Numbered from the stretch's first letter, positions 22,108-33,590 are shown. The stretch: 64,000 bases of DNA from Ascarosepion bandense (GCA_037127315.1 JBBBDQ010000228.1:568148-632147); one strand, 5' to 3'. Program-made: numbers and translations. Notes: generated by a model not told the origin, from the letters alone.

Positions 22108-22262
22108 TTTAAACTATTTACATTATTCGAACTATTGTCCTCACCTTTATTGCCATGTGTACGTCGTTTCGGCCATTGTACGCTCCGGTCGAAACGGTTG
22201 AAACATCGTACAAATAGCAACAAAGTTGAAAACAATAGTCCGAATTATATAAATAGAGAGAA
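22108..22262. repeat. FB foldback element, arms only
   Basis: Left arm TTTACATTATTCGAACTATT through CCATTGTACGCTCCGG and right arm through ACAATAGTCCGAATTATATA are inverted copies of the FB/SINE-2 terminal repeats, with almost no spacer. It is effectively a 155-bp hairpin, a MITE-like derivative. TTTCGGCC near 22171 and GAAACGGTTGAAACATCGTA carry the GAAAC motif. Confidence 0.7.
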
Positions 22263-22324
22263 AGATCACTTTCAAAACCTAAACAATGTATTAAGAAGCA
22301 GAGAAATCAAAGAATAGAGTATTG

Positions 22325-22520
22325 AAATGTTACGTAATATATGTCCTTCTATATGGCAGTGGATGATGGAACAATATCTTAAAAGATTAAAAAAAATCTT
22401 GAAGCAGCAGAAATCTGTTTCTACAGAAGGATGCTGAGAATGCTACTGACCGAACATTTGAGAAATGATGAAGTTCTACAGAAAAACAACAACAAAAAGA
22501 CACTTATACTTAGCATCAGT
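22325..22520 (+). mobile_element. LINE-B C-terminal fragment
   Basis: Follows the LINE-B region LLYGSECWTISS...TEMWFYRRMLRI: TCCTTCTATATGGCAGTGGA, AAGCAGCAGAAATCTGTTTC, TACAGAAGGATGCTGAGAAT, AATGATGAAGTTCTACAG. Frame broken and 3' end missing. Confidence 0.65.
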
Positions 22521-22524
22521 AAAT

Positions 22525-23830
22525 TCAACTTTTCTTTTTAAATATTTTAATTTTTGAGAGAAAATTATCAGAAACCAAAGACATTTAGGAGCGGTTTGAA
22601 TGTTGTAAGTATATTTCTAGAAGCATAAGTAGATATTCGTTTTTCTTGGACGATCCATCATGAAAGTATCCTAACAACAAATTCGTTAATCGAATTTAGA
22701 AAAGAAAAAAAAAGAACTTACCAAAGCCGTTACAGCAGTTATCTAAAAAGAGGCTGACTAGGAAACTAGGTAAGTAGTCTTTATCGCCATGTTAAAGCTG
22801 ATAAGGTATTATAGAGTCATAGCTCTTAGAAGAGCGTATAAACAAGTCCATAGGTTTTTAAATCTTAAACTCTAGATGTTTATAAATAAAAAGTTTCTTT
22901 TTCTCGTTTCTTATGCTCTTGTTCTCTGTGAGCGCGTACAACAAATGCATTCATTTTTGAAAGATTCTTAAAGGCAATACGTAATTCTGAGTTTTTATTT
23001 ATTCAATTTTATATTTTTCTATATAAATGGAATGGAGTTATATCGATTAATTGCAAGCGGAGACATGCTGATCCCTTTTCAATCTAGCTCTTACAGCTTA
23101 ATGGGTGAAAACCTGGTTTGTTAATTTCACATTCACCCCCCCCCCCCCCAAAAAAAAAAACGCTATCATCATTTTCATCATCACAGCTCAGAAACTGAGC
23201 TTTCTCCACTCGAAACGAATAGCTTCATTCAACTAAGCTGATGTATAATTTAATTTGTTGACTTGTTTTCTCTTTCACGGAATTATTTTTTTGCTACGTT
23301 TAATATCTACAAGAGTCTGAATCGACCGAAAATAGAATACTGCTGTGATACCTGGGCAGAAGTTTCTCACTCCTCTCTCCTCCGGTGCTAATTTCACGCA
23401 GATGTTTAGATAAGTTCCATTGTTTTACTTTCAACAGTTCAGAGATGTACAATTAGCACACGCCCTGCTGTTTCCGGGGATTCGAATCAGCCTCATCTCT
23501 CTTATGTTCCTAGCTGTAAGAAAGAAACTCAACCCCCTTAGGTTATTCCAATTTTCAACGTAGTTGTTTCCTTGAACACAATCATCATCATTCATATGTT
23601 TTCTATACTCATTTATCGTAAACCTTCAAAAAGAAACCCCCTGGCACTTGGGCCTTTTATTAAGTGGTTTTTTAATAGTTTCATAAACCAGTAAAATTTA
23701 CATTCATGTCATAGTAGAATTACTGTTCCTCAAGTACTTATTTTGTTTTTACAGAAAACACTGAAGTTATTCAATTTGATAACGAATCAATATATTCTTT
23801 TTATTTTAATTATTATTACAAGGTAACGAG
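22525..23830. other. no recognised feature
   Basis: 1.3 kb of AT-rich unique sequence with a C12/A12 homopolymer pair near 23138. No reading frame or RNA signature worth naming. Confidence 0.5.
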
Positions 23831-23834
23831 ATTT

Positions 23835-24145
23835 GGATGTGCGTTGTGGTGCATTGAATATCAGCCAGGAACGAGAAATCAGGGAGCCGAGTTCGAATTC
23901 CAGCTTTCTTGCATTCACTTACGCGCAAATACCCTTGGGAAAGGTATTAATCCGTCTCTTCCTTTAAGTTATGGGTTAAATAACAGGACAGATTGGGTTC
24001 TATAGCCTTGGTCGGCAACCAGTCTATCGCAGAAAGCAATGGCAACCTACTGCGGGAAAATCTTCTGCCCAGTCAGTCATGTCTCTTTCGAGACATGATC
24101 GCCCAAGCGTGTATCACGTATGGCACTTAACCGACTGACTGAACG
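23835..24145 (+). mobile_element. SINE-1, head of an inverted composite unit
   Basis: Family description: the tRNA-derived head starts GTGCGTTGTGGTGCAGTGG (consensus) with A box TGGTGCAGTGG matching TRGYNNANNNG, and a B box AGTTCGAATTCC about 40 bases on. A conserved central block (TTACGCGCAAATACCCTTGG to CAGATTGGGTTCTATAGCC) and a tail (GGCAACCTACTGCGGGA to GTATCACGTATGGCACTTAA) follow. Transcription would be by RNA polymerase III, with a LINE supplying reverse transcriptase. The architecture resembles the published cephalopod Ceph-SINEs, which I cannot verify by alignment. In this copy the A box reads TGGTGCATTGA. It is the left part of the composite unit matched at 32775-33590. Confidence 0.88.
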
Positions 24146-24650
24146 AGACTTCTCATGCGTGTGTATATGGTTGAGGACTATAAGATAGCGTCTTCGATAT
24201 CTAGACAGGTGAAGGCGAAATAAAACTTACAAACATCACTATATCTGTATTTAGATGTTACAGAAGGTTCCCAACAGTTTGTCATGGATAGAGGAACAGA
24301 GATACACCAACCTGGTCAAGATTCATTATCAGTGCAAAGAAAAGCTTCAGTATCTCTATTTATCCTTTTGGCATGTACAGAGAGAGAAAGAGAGCGAAAG
24401 AGAGAGAAAGAGTTGTGTGTATAAGAAAGAGAGAGAGAGGTAGAAGTGGGAACCAGTGACATAAGTTTGTCGGAGCCGAAACCATGATAATATTTGTAGA
24501 AGAGACAGAGGGAAGCTATATCCCACCAGTGAGGAAGTGGCTGAAGTGGAGCCGCCAGGTTTGAAATGATCACATTACAGATTCTATATATATTATAGTG
24601 ACCGAAATACACACATACGTTTCATAACGAGATATTCCGAACTTTTTAAA
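24146..24650. repeat. composite unit, unique plus antisense LINE-A part
   Basis: The SINE-1 tail is followed by about 290 bases of unique sequence (ACGAGACTTCTCATGCGTG onward), a GA-rich stretch and, from about 24440 to 24580, an antisense LINE-A segment. All of this recurs inverted at 32775-33270, with the same SINE-tail junction. It ends at CGTTTCATAACGAGATAT (24620-24640). Confidence 0.8.
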
Positions 24651-24654
24651 TGTT

Positions 24655-25230
24655 AGAAAAGGTTTTACATGGAAAGGAATACATCTGTTTAATTTGCTAA
24701 GTATAAATAGCTATCAGGCAGGTAAATAACGAGTTTTAACAAATAAAGGAGTATTTTCTCTAGTTTGATTTAATTGCTACAGAGTGATCATTTTAAGTGG
24801 GTTATAGGACTCGCAAGTATTGTCTATCATTGGGCAAACGCGACATGGCGTTGATTCCAGCTATAGAAGAGAACCTGAACGAACTATTCGTTCGTGGTCG
24901 AGAACAAGAAACAAAGAAACAGACATATTCTGAAAACTCACTGTAGGCTTTGTCAGCATAATGTACTGCCCAATGCGTAAGTTATGTAGAAGGGAAATCA
25001 AAATCAAACAGATGCGGAAATTTATGTCGGATCAGAATGGATGAGCGTCAGCGGAAGAGGCAGCTAAATGTGTGAACTTGGAATTGGGGGCGTCAATATC
25101 AAATAGATACAAAAAAAAATCTGAGTAGTGTAATCAGATATGAGTAAAAAGTGTCGTGCCAAGAGCCAAGGGCGATAAAGAAAAGAACGAAGCTCTCAGG
25201 AAGCAAAACAATGAAAGAGGACTGAATTTC
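24655..25230. other. no recognised feature
   Basis: Unique sequence; nothing supported. Confidence 0.45.
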
Positions 25231-25234
25231 TATG

Positions 25235-25300
25235 CCATATCTAACCTTCTATATGGCAGTAAATACTGGAAATTTTCTTTAGAGATGAAAAAAAACACGT
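25235..25300 (+). mobile_element. LINE-B micro-fragment
   Basis: AACCTTCTATATGGCAGTAAA followed by AGATGAAAAAAAACAC matches the YGSECWTISSKMKK-coding stretch of LINE-B. Only about 65 bases are recognisable, though weaker LINE-B similarity may extend upstream to 25080. Confidence 0.4.
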
Positions 25301-25364
25301 AGGGACAGAGATATTATCTGTAAACGGGTACTGGGAAAATCCTAAACAAAGCACATAAATGTCT

Positions 25365-25545
25365 ATTTTTTTATCATTTCACCCGAAATAAAGCAAGACG
25401 ACCACTGGTGCACTGAAGGTGGGAGAGCTACAGTGAGAGAAAAAATAGGTACAGGGGATGTCGAAGAAAGGATAAGAGAAAGCTGGAAATCAAGGAAATG
25501 TAAGCTGGCAAATGACGTTGCCTTTAAACTTCTTAACTATATATT
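25365..25545 (-). mobile_element. LINE-A 3' end
   Basis: Plus strand begins TTTTTTTATCATTTCACCC and continues AATAAAGCAAGACGACC, a diverged LINE-A terminus, then UTR-like purine-rich sequence with GGATGTCGAAGAAAGGATAA as at 42185. It is truncated before the coding end (CCTTTAAACTTCT near 25528). Confidence 0.55.
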
Positions 25546-25549
25546 TTTC

Positions 25550-26295
25550 AAAAATTACCCCCCAAAATATCTTTAAATATTAAAGTATAAATTTACTCAA
25601 CAAAATCGCTATTGGGAATCTCCTGCATCTCTTAATCACTTCGGATTTCTGAAAAAAAAAAATAATGGCGTCTGCTTCCCACAGCAACTGAGCTAAGATT
25701 GTGTCACAAAGCGTGCTACACACCCTTGCTGAGCCAGGAGAGAGATGAAAGGGAGCAAAAGAAACAAAATAGTTGCCAACTAGGTATTATGAGTACTTAC
25801 AAAAAATTTGGTAAACAAAATATCCCATATCATTAACGCAGGATGAAAATATATATTTTTATGGTAAATTATGAAACAAGGAAATAGTTATACCTGGTTA
25901 CGTCTATAGACTCTAAGAAAATGGCGAATATATATTTGTTTTATTTAGTTTACTCTTGGGACGAACAAGTAGAGATATTATTCCCTGTATTAGCAGTTAA
26001 TTAGTCAGTGACTTCTTCTACCCGCTTCGCATACATAATGTAAAAAGAGAGGGCAGATCTTGAAAAACTGCAGAACACAGGTGTAGTAGGTAAGCTCAAA
26101 AAGTGATAAGAAATAAGAAGTCATAAAAATTGCTGTTAGGACGGAATAATAGTATCTGACGAATTTAAACAGAAAAAGAAAAGATCTTCTGCTGTGAGAT
26201 AGAATGAAGACGGAACTTATTGCACTAGTCATTGGCGAGAAATCTTGCTAGTTATTAATCTCGTGACAAGAGGGATTTTATTTAGATAATTCCGA
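25550..26295. other. no recognised feature
   Basis: AT-rich unique sequence. A 75-codon minus frame (26005-26232) has no recognisable domain. Confidence 0.45.
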
Positions 26296-26299
26296 ATTT

Positions 26300-26815
26300 A
26301 GTTTAATATTGAAGCCTGAGTCTTAATTCATGAGAATTAAGGAAATCATAACCTAAATAGCGCAAAAGCTAATGGAGGTTGTGGAAAACTGATCCTAAGT
26401 ACTGAGGTAGTTCACGGCAATTGGGAAAATTAAAGCCTAAAGAGTACGGTAGCTCATGGAGATTGTGGAAATCAGAGGCAAAGTATTAAGGTAATGGTGA
26501 TTGTGAGAATAAAAGCATCGTAACTCGAATCGAGTAACTCAGGAGAATTGTGGGAATCAGAGCATAAGTGGTTGAGTAGTTGATCTGAGTTATGGAAACA
26601 GAGGCTAAGTACTGAGGTAGTTCACGGCAATTGGGAAAATTAAAGCCTAAAGAGTACGGTAGCTCATGGAGATTGTGGAAATCAGAGGCAAAGTATTAAG
26701 GTAATTCATGGTGATTGTGAGAATAAAAGCATCGTAACTCGAGTCGAGTAACTCAGGAGAATTGTGGGAATCAGAGCATAAGTTATGGAAACAGAGGCTA
26801 AGTAGTGGCGAGTAT
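26300..26815. repeat. hierarchical minisatellite, about 42-bp monomers in a 211-bp unit
   Basis: Monomers follow GAGTAxxTCATGGaGATTGTGG then GAATCAGAGCcTAAGTA. Five diverged monomers form a 211-bp higher-order unit, present in two tandem copies that agree closely: CTGAGGTAGTTCACGGCAAT at about 26401 and 26612, ATTGTGGAAATCAGAGGCAA at about 26471 and 26671. Two more diverged monomers precede. Monomers in one unit differ far more than the two units do, as expected for recent duplication of an older array. Confidence 0.85.
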
Positions 26816-26819
26816 GAAT

Positions 26820-28890
26820 CAGAGTTAAAAAAATGTGTGTTGCTTATGAGAACTGCACTTGCAGTTATTGCAATAGTCTTCGGCATCTATTCATCTATTA
26901 AAATAGTGGAGGGTGTCGAGAACTCTTCGCAAAAATGATGTCCGTCTAAAAAGCCCTTTTTCTCCAAAACGCAGTATCATGAGTCGCCTATATCATTAGC
27001 TTTTTTACCAAAATTCTGGTTTGTCACAAAGTATCAATAAAAGACCACTGGTCATCGAACTCACTAACTTTGAAATTGTCTGCACTGTAACAACATCCTA
27101 TCGTTCTATGGCCAGGTGTATCATTTAAATATATGAATCAAAATCATTTCAGTCGGAGGCTGCTGGATAATAATACTTGAGAATATTATCCACACACCGG
27201 CCAACCCTAATAAGAAAGGTCAATTTGAAAATTGTACAAATTTTCTTATGTTTAAAAGACATTAGTAATATGGACAGTGTGGGCATAAATCATTTCTACT
27301 AAGTCTTCCATATTGTTTTACAAGAAGGTGATTTCTAGACCGCAAAACTTTTTTGTTGTTGGTTGGTGAGGGGGTGTTATGACATCATTTAATTGCGACT
27401 AAAACCGCCGTTAGCGATTGAAAGCCGTCAGACAACAATTGGTCGAGACTCAATGAACATTGGCGTGAACGGCAGTACTCTGTTAGTTCTCTGTCGGCTA
27501 TGATTAATTCTTTTAGAACGAAGCAAGAGGCTTTTGTTATATCTCCACTGGAACGTGACCAGCCGCAACCGATTTTTTCCTGTACTGCTGTATATGATGT
27601 TATATAAGCGTTGCAAGGCTTCAAGAAATTTTTGCCAATCATAGTCTCAGTATCAGACAAGTAGTTTAATTTCCTTCCACTCTATCGGCTGTCAAATACG
27701 GTGCGGATGTTTCCTAGAGGATCTAGGCGGAGGGAGCGGCAAATACCGATTTAATCATTTTGAAAACTTACAGGTTGAATTTAGCGACTATAACAATGAA
27801 AATAATATGGAAGCCAAACCAATAAACGATGAGGCTTATAAATGAAATGACGAGCTCGGGAATGCTTCTTCTTTTGGTAGAGTTTTAACATATATTCTTT
27901 TGGATTTCTACGTGATCAAATACGACCATGACATAACTGCCTGTTGCCAAAAAGGTGTCTGGGCAATTTACGACCCGCTTCCATATTTTTTGCTAATGTT
28001 CATGTAATGCAATGCTTAAGAGCCACTCGAGTTGGAACTAGCCGAATAATGACTATGATATGTATGTACGAGTAGAAAGTAGGAGGTGAGGACTATGTTG
28101 ATATGAATGTTAGGTAACGACTGAACCCTGACCTGCAGGTTGTCGAAATCGGTAAAATCTGTTCAAATGGAAATTCCGCCTCAGAATTTGAATACGGGAA
28201 ACAGTGGTTGCTTCCACTGTGGCTGCGGTATAGTAGGTCTTATCTGTAAAGGTCTTAATTGATCGGACAACAATTCGAGCACGTATGAATATTTACAATG
28301 GCAATAATAATTGTCGGGTAAGAAGGTGTAGAGCGTAAAATGAATAATCCCTCAGAAGACCGCGTAAACAAATTTAGAGTCAACAATGCTAGAAATTTTA
28401 GAATTAGCGCAAAAGAAATGTGCTATCCTAGTGTAAGAATCCATTTGATCAGGACTGATTGCGTACTCTGCAATTGTACGGCAGAATTAAAAAATCATAG
28501 TTCTATATATTATTTAAATAGTTATAAACTTTTTATTCCAACAAACGTGCCTCGCAGAATGTCCCCGGTGTTAAACCATTAAGCTATATTTGAAATAAAC
28601 TATTATATCCATCCCATAAGTGATAACGTAACTTAACTGATAGTTTATTTCTGGTATAACCGTGTGGTAGGGTAGTTTAATTTTCTTGCCGTATCCTTCC
28701 CTGACACATACGAAATTCTTTAACACGCACAGAGCAAAACTCTGGTTTATAATACACCTATTCCTAGCAAACAATACCTAGATTTTGTAGCTCCTTGCAG
28801 TGTTGGGTAAAGCTTTCTTCCGCGCAAACTATGCTGTACTGAATTTCTTTATCTTCAGTATGAAATGTGTTATAATGGATCTATACAATC
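26820..28890. other. about 2 kb without recognised features
   Basis: Longest repeat-free stretch in the window. Minus frames at 27385-27660 and plus frames near 28340-28582 encode nothing I recognise, and I see no convincing splice pattern. Part could be an unrecognised single-copy region. Confidence 0.4.
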
Positions 28891-28894
28891 AGGT

Positions 28895-29490
28895 ATTTTT
28901 GTGTTCTCGACAGGCTACAAAGGAGAATCTGTAATGTGATTGGTCCCGACCTGGCAGTTCGACTCCAGGTCACATTCTCACCGGCGGAATGTGGCTTTAC
29001 TCTGTCTCTTCTACAAATATTTTCCTGGCTTCTGCTCTGAAGAACTTAGGTCACTGGTGCCCTCTCCATAAGAATTTACTCGTGCAACCAGATTGGTACA
29101 CTTTTACAGTTAAATCAACAAATGCATGTGGTAATTCTATTCCAACAGCTTCTTTTCTCGCACTTCCCGCTTGTAGAATTCCGTTTCATATACTAGCTTT
29201 ACTGACGTCTATAACCTCTAGGAATTTAAATGCAATGTCAATTCCCATCTATCCACTTGACTCCAGTCCTTTCTGCTTCACCCCGTGTATCTTGTTCTTT
29301 TTCTTTCTCTCTACATTCGCAACTGTCTTCACTTCTGTGTTCACAGCCTTCTCTTGCTCTTTCACTTTTGCCCCCTGTAGCTGGTTTGTCTTTCTCTTCA
29401 CTCTCTTCCTGCATAAAAATTTAACTCCCTTATGTAGCCCCCTGCACATCAGTGGCGGTAACGCCATGCCTGGGGTTAAATGATTAAAAC
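28895..29490 (+). mobile_element. LINE-A 3' fragment
   Basis: Begins TCTCGACAGGCTACAAAGG (L-D-R-L-Q-R) and runs AATCTGTAATGTGATTGG through the FYK and SDELRSLVP regions, each with frameshifts. The C-terminal coding end is near 29270 and the 3' terminus GCCTGGGGTTAAATGATTAAA at about 29468. Closest to the 57355-58745 subfamily. Confidence 0.8.
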
Positions 29491-29529
29491 ATGTCTCGTA
29501 TTGATTAATTTCATATCGTGCCTTCTTTT

Positions 29530-29720
29530 TATACATAATGGGTTTCGATTAGGTGCTATCACTGCTTTCCTTTCAATCTCGATCATAATTTCTGTTTTGC
29601 TAAGGTTTATTTTGAACCCTATTTCTTAATAGAGAATGCTGATTCTTTTTCTCCAAGATCATTCTTAAACCAACGATAAATACTTAGATAATCAGCACAC
29701 ACCCGTCATTACTAAAATAT
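29530..29720 (-). mobile_element. possible RT fragment of another LINE
   Basis: The minus strand around 29600 gives GFKINLSKTEIMIEIE, resembling the segment after the YADD box in many non-LTR RTs (GL.IN..KTE.M). Only about 60 codons with stops; clade not assigned. Confidence 0.4.
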
Positions 29721-29834
29721 AGAAAAAAAGAAATGATCTTTTAGATTTGTAGATTTGTTTGAGACATGGTATAAATGATCAGTGTCCATTTCATTATAAA
29801 TGTGCTTTCATAGTACATAAATATATTAAACTTG

Positions 29835-30299
29835 CAGTATAGCCCGGAGTTCCTCGGGTGTAATGAAAGCTTTAAAACTAATCCGTGGTCCTGGAGCTCA
29901 GACTCAGCCTAAAGAATATTTGTGTGAAGTTTGGTGAGAATCGAATAAAAATCGGATAAAAATTGTGGATATACAGACAGATAAACCGACACACAGACAA
30001 ACATCTTGCCTTATATATATATACATACATATATATTATCGATTTTCTGCACTATTATAAAAACTGCAACCTTGAAAGTTCTGAATATCGTTTTCTTAGG
30101 TCTTTGTCTATGAGTGTATCAAATTTGATTAAAATCGGACCACTCCTTCTATAAGCCAACTTTTTCGAATCTCGATTTTCAATATTTATCGGGGGTAGCT
30201 CGACATAAAACCTTGCTAAGAACACTCGCAGACGCTTACAGTATAACTGTGTAAATTTTCAAGAAAATCGGTTCAGCCATTTCCGAGTCTATAGGTAAC

Positions 30300-30353
<54 letters not shown>

Positions 30354-30396
30354 ACACACACACAGACAAAGTTCCATTTACAAATAAGTTTAGATA
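29835..30396 (-). mobile_element. Heli-1 non-autonomous Helitron, copy 2
   Basis: Same family as 36655-37203. On the minus strand it starts TCTAAACTTATTTGTAAATG, preceded by A, and ends CCCGAGGAACTCCGGG then CTATACTGCAAG. The terminal CTAG is altered to CAAG. It contains a (AC)n tract at about 30300-30362. Confidence 0.75.
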
Positions 30397-30419
30397 ATTT
30401 GGAGTTCTCCTTTCTTCCT

Positions 30420-30460
30420 TTTAAAACCGCATCACGAATACGTCGTGATGCGGTTTTAAA
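30420..30460. repeat. perfect 18-bp hairpin
   Basis: TTTAAAACCGCATCACGA (30420-30437) and its exact inverse (30443-30460) with a 5-base spacer, about 25 bases beyond the Helitron end. Function unknown. Confidence 0.85.
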
Positions 30461-30464
30461 TTAT

Positions 30465-31670
30465 TCGATATGTGGGTATTCACCAGTCATGTTCACTTTG
30501 TGAACCGAGAACATTTATCTGGAATATCTATAATAGCAAAAGCATAATAAATATAACGGGGAATTGTATAGTTTGAGATGGATTCATGCCTTTTTGAATA
30601 GTAATAGATTGAAAGTGGTTAAAAGAAACAAAACTCGATACACAATAGTTTTCTATTTCTTAAATACATTTTACTTTCTATATGGTGGGGGGTTTCTTAG
30701 AATAATATCTACATGTTTTGTCTATCGAAGGCGTTTCGTCAGTTTCATTTATCGTGCTGTTAACTCTTCCAACGCCGCCTCGTAACCGGGAAGCATTATC
30801 TTAATTAAACTTATTGCAACTGGTAATATTCGTACAAGTTACATAATTAATGGCAACTACACTGGTCTTCTTATTTCGCTTATTGGAAGAGTCATTTTGA
30901 TTATTAGAAACTACAACAGTCGCGATGTCGGACGGATTAGTATCAGTGTCCATTTCAATCTCTTAAAATCAGTTTTGCTTTCTGTTTCGCTGTAATGAAC
31001 AAAGCGACGAAATAAAGGATCAATTTTGTCCATTTTATTTGCCATGAATATGAATGCCTAATCACCATTCCGCGGGGAACTAGAATCGCTCATCAAATAT
31101 CGAAGCCTTTTCAATCGTGGAAATCATTTCGTATTTGGCATCATAAATTATTTCGCACGATCAAAAGAAATCAATCACCATTATGCAATTGAGTCTTTGA
31201 ATAATGAAGCCAATCAGCGAGCAACTTCATCAGCACCAATTGCAACACTATAGACAGCGACACTGTCTTCGGCCTTGTACCTCCCCCGTCGTCGTCGTCC
31301 TCCTCGTCCTTCTTCTCTTTCTCTCTCTTTTCTTGTTATACTCAATCACAAATAACATCACTCCTTCTACATTAGCCGTCGCTAGTATCACTCTTTTACC
31401 GTCCACACCTCGATAATTATGCTGGACGTTTCCATACATTTGATATATCTATGAATAATCAATTGAGTAACGGATCTTGAAGTATCATGGCTCTTCACAA
31501 CTTCCTACCTTATTTTGCTCTAAATAACTCTTAGTTCTTAAATCTTTGGCCGTGTTCTCTCATCTATTTATACAATCTTGTTAAATATGTTATTCGCTTT
31601 TTTCTCTCTTGCTTATTGTGGTTTCAGCGTGTCCGATTAGTATTATATTCACCAGTCCGTCTTTCCTCAT
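30465..31670. other. unique sequence
   Basis: No repeat or gene recognised. The segment 30950-31210 is well mixed in composition with motifs such as AATCACCATT and GATCAAAAG and could be regulatory, which I cannot test. CT-rich sequence at about 31285-31335 makes low-complexity frames. Confidence 0.4.
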
Positions 31671-31677
31671 TCTTCTT

Positions 31678-31860
31678 CTATGTGCCCTGTCCCTTCAGGA
31701 CGTAGGCGATCATGGATCTCCACGTCTCCCTATCCCTTGTGGCTCTTAGTATGTTTGCTCCTGTTGCTCCTGGCAACCCCCGTTCCGTCATCCACCTGAT
31801 CAGACCCTGCAAATATGTTATCCGCTGCCTTCCTCTGTCTCTCCTTCCTTCCAAAATTAA
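31678..31860 (-). mobile_element. LINE-B 3' end
   Basis: Plus strand GTGCCCTGTCCCTTCAGGAC then GTAGGCGATCATGGATCTCC, the conserved LINE-B 3' terminus. Minus strand reads GRQRITYLQGLIRWMTERGL, PGATGANILRATRDRETW. Severely 5' truncated (about 180 bases). Confidence 0.85.
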
Positions 31861-32235
31861 ATAAGAGACTTGAAGTAACAGAAAAGTGATTTTACAGAAG
31901 GATGCTGAGGATAAAATAGATTGAACATGAGAGTAACGACGAAGTGTTAGAGAAAAAAGGAATAAAAAGAAACTTATCAAGAGACAGTTGAAATTTCTCA
32001 GGTACATAATGAGGAAAGAAGGCTTGGAAAATCTAACATTCACAGAACAGATTGAAGGCGAGGGGGACATAGAAAACATCTCATAAACTATAAAGAAGCT
32101 TGAGTAAATGGATGGCGGAACAAGCTTTAGGAGAAATTACAAAAAGAGAAAAAAATTATTAATAACTAAGAAAGACAGGAAATCGTGCAGAATCATGATC
32201 GCAACGTCCTGAAAGAACACAGCACAGAGAAGAAG
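31860..32235 (+). mobile_element. LINE-B C-terminal fragment, opposed to its neighbour
   Basis: AAATAAGAGACTTGAAGTAA then TTTTACAGAAGGATGCTGAGG, GAGAGTAACGACGAAGTG, ATAATGAGGAAAGAAGGCTT and ATCGCAACGTCCTGAAAG follow the LINE-B C-terminus to its 3' end. Much more diverged than the abutting minus-strand fragment, so the two are separate insertions joined 5' to 5'. Confidence 0.7.
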
Positions 32236-32239
32236 ATGG

Positions 32240-32770
32240 TGATTATCGCTGGTTTCTATTAATGTTTCTGATTCTTGCTACTAATCAACGACTAGTTACT
32301 GCTGACTCCCTGAACAACGCCTTCTTTGGTTATTTAATTTCCTATATTAAATTCGTAAGAACATCTGACCATTTTCTATCTAGCTAACCAATACTTCGAA
32401 CCACGGACGTTTACGTTCTGGCTATTTTCAGCAAAATAAGAAACCAGATATTTCTTTCTGGTCACATTCTTCACTATGTTACTACATGTAGAAGTTTGTC
32501 CTGGTTCATTTTTATAGTTGATCAAATAATTATTTCATTTTTTTTTTTTTTTTGCAGTATCCTTCAGAAGAACAAAATCTAATCTTTTTGATGCCTCTTC
32601 CTCATCTGTAAGCAAAATGTCAAGCATATAGACTAGATATTACATAACATTCTAGCACAATTTTGGGATCCGAATTTTCCTTAAAATTTCCTCGGTGTCA
32701 ACATATACTGTTCATGGGATTCTCACCATTCCCGTGTAGAACTACATCTTCGTCGCATCATCTGTTTTCG
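32240..32770. other. no recognised feature
   Basis: AT-rich unique sequence with a T16 run near 32539. Confidence 0.45.
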
Positions 32771-32774
32771 TTTA

Positions 32775-33590
32775 TCTGTGAGGAATATATATCTCGTTAT
32801 GAAACGTATGTGTGTATTTCGGTCACTATAATATATATAGAATCTGTAATGGGATCATTCCAAACCTGGCGGCTCCACTCCAGCCACTTCCTCACTGGTG
32901 GGATATAGCTTCCCTCTGTCTCTTCTACAAATACTATCAAGGTTTCGGCTCCGACAAACTTATGTCACTGGTTCCCACTTCTTCCTCTCTCTCTTTCTTA
33001 TACACACAACTCTTTCTCTCTCTTTCGCTCTCTTTCTCTCTCTGTACATGCCAAAAGGATAAATAGAGATACTGAAGCTTTTCTTTGCACTGATAATGAA
33101 TCTTGACCAGGTTGGTGTATCTCTGTTCCTCTATCCATGACAAACTGTTGGGAACCTTCTGTAACATCTAAATATAGATATAGTGATGTTTGTAAGTTTT
33201 ATTTCGCCTTCACCTGTCTAGATATCGAAGACGCTATCTTATAGTCCTCAACCATATACACACGCATGAGAAGTCTCGTTCAGTCAGTCGGTTAAGTGCC
33301 ATACGTGATACACGCTTGGGCGATCATGTCTCGAAAGAGACATGAATGACTGGGCAGAAGATTATCCCGTAGTAGGTTGCCATTGCTTTCTGCGATAGAC
33401 TGGTTGCCGACCAAGGCTACAAAACTCAATCTGCCCTGTTATTTAACCCATAACTGGAAGGAAGAGACGGTTTAATACCTTTCCCAAGGGTATTTGCGCG
33501 TAAGTGAATACAATGGATTCAACTGGAATTCAAACTCGGCTCCCCGGTTTCTCGTTCCAAGCCGATATCCACTGTACTACAACGCACATT
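32775..33590 (-). repeat. inverted copy of the SINE-1/LINE-A composite unit
   Basis: Inverse of 23835-24650. ATATCTCGTTATGAAACG opens it; a sense LINE-A segment (AGAATCTGTAATGGGATCA to ATGTCACTGGTTCCCAC, 32838-32980) follows, then the TC-rich stretch, the unique segment and, from 33275, a full SINE-1 in reverse. Similarity includes the exact SINE-tail junction. Beyond the SINE head the flanks differ, so the unit's edge is the SINE 5' end. Confidence 0.85.

Noticed and set aside
23835..23915. tRNA gene with A and B boxes
   Set aside because: The sequence recurs more than a dozen times as the head of SINE-1 and cannot form a complete cloverleaf.
26300..26815. Possible CRISPR array (regularly spaced similar segments)
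   Set aside because: Adjacent 42-bp monomers diverge along their whole length with no constant repeat/variable spacer pattern, no cas genes, and a eukaryotic context.
27385..27660. 91-codon minus-strand frame as a host exon
   Set aside because: No recognisable domain, no splice-site context and no supporting neighbouring frames; expected by chance in a window this size.
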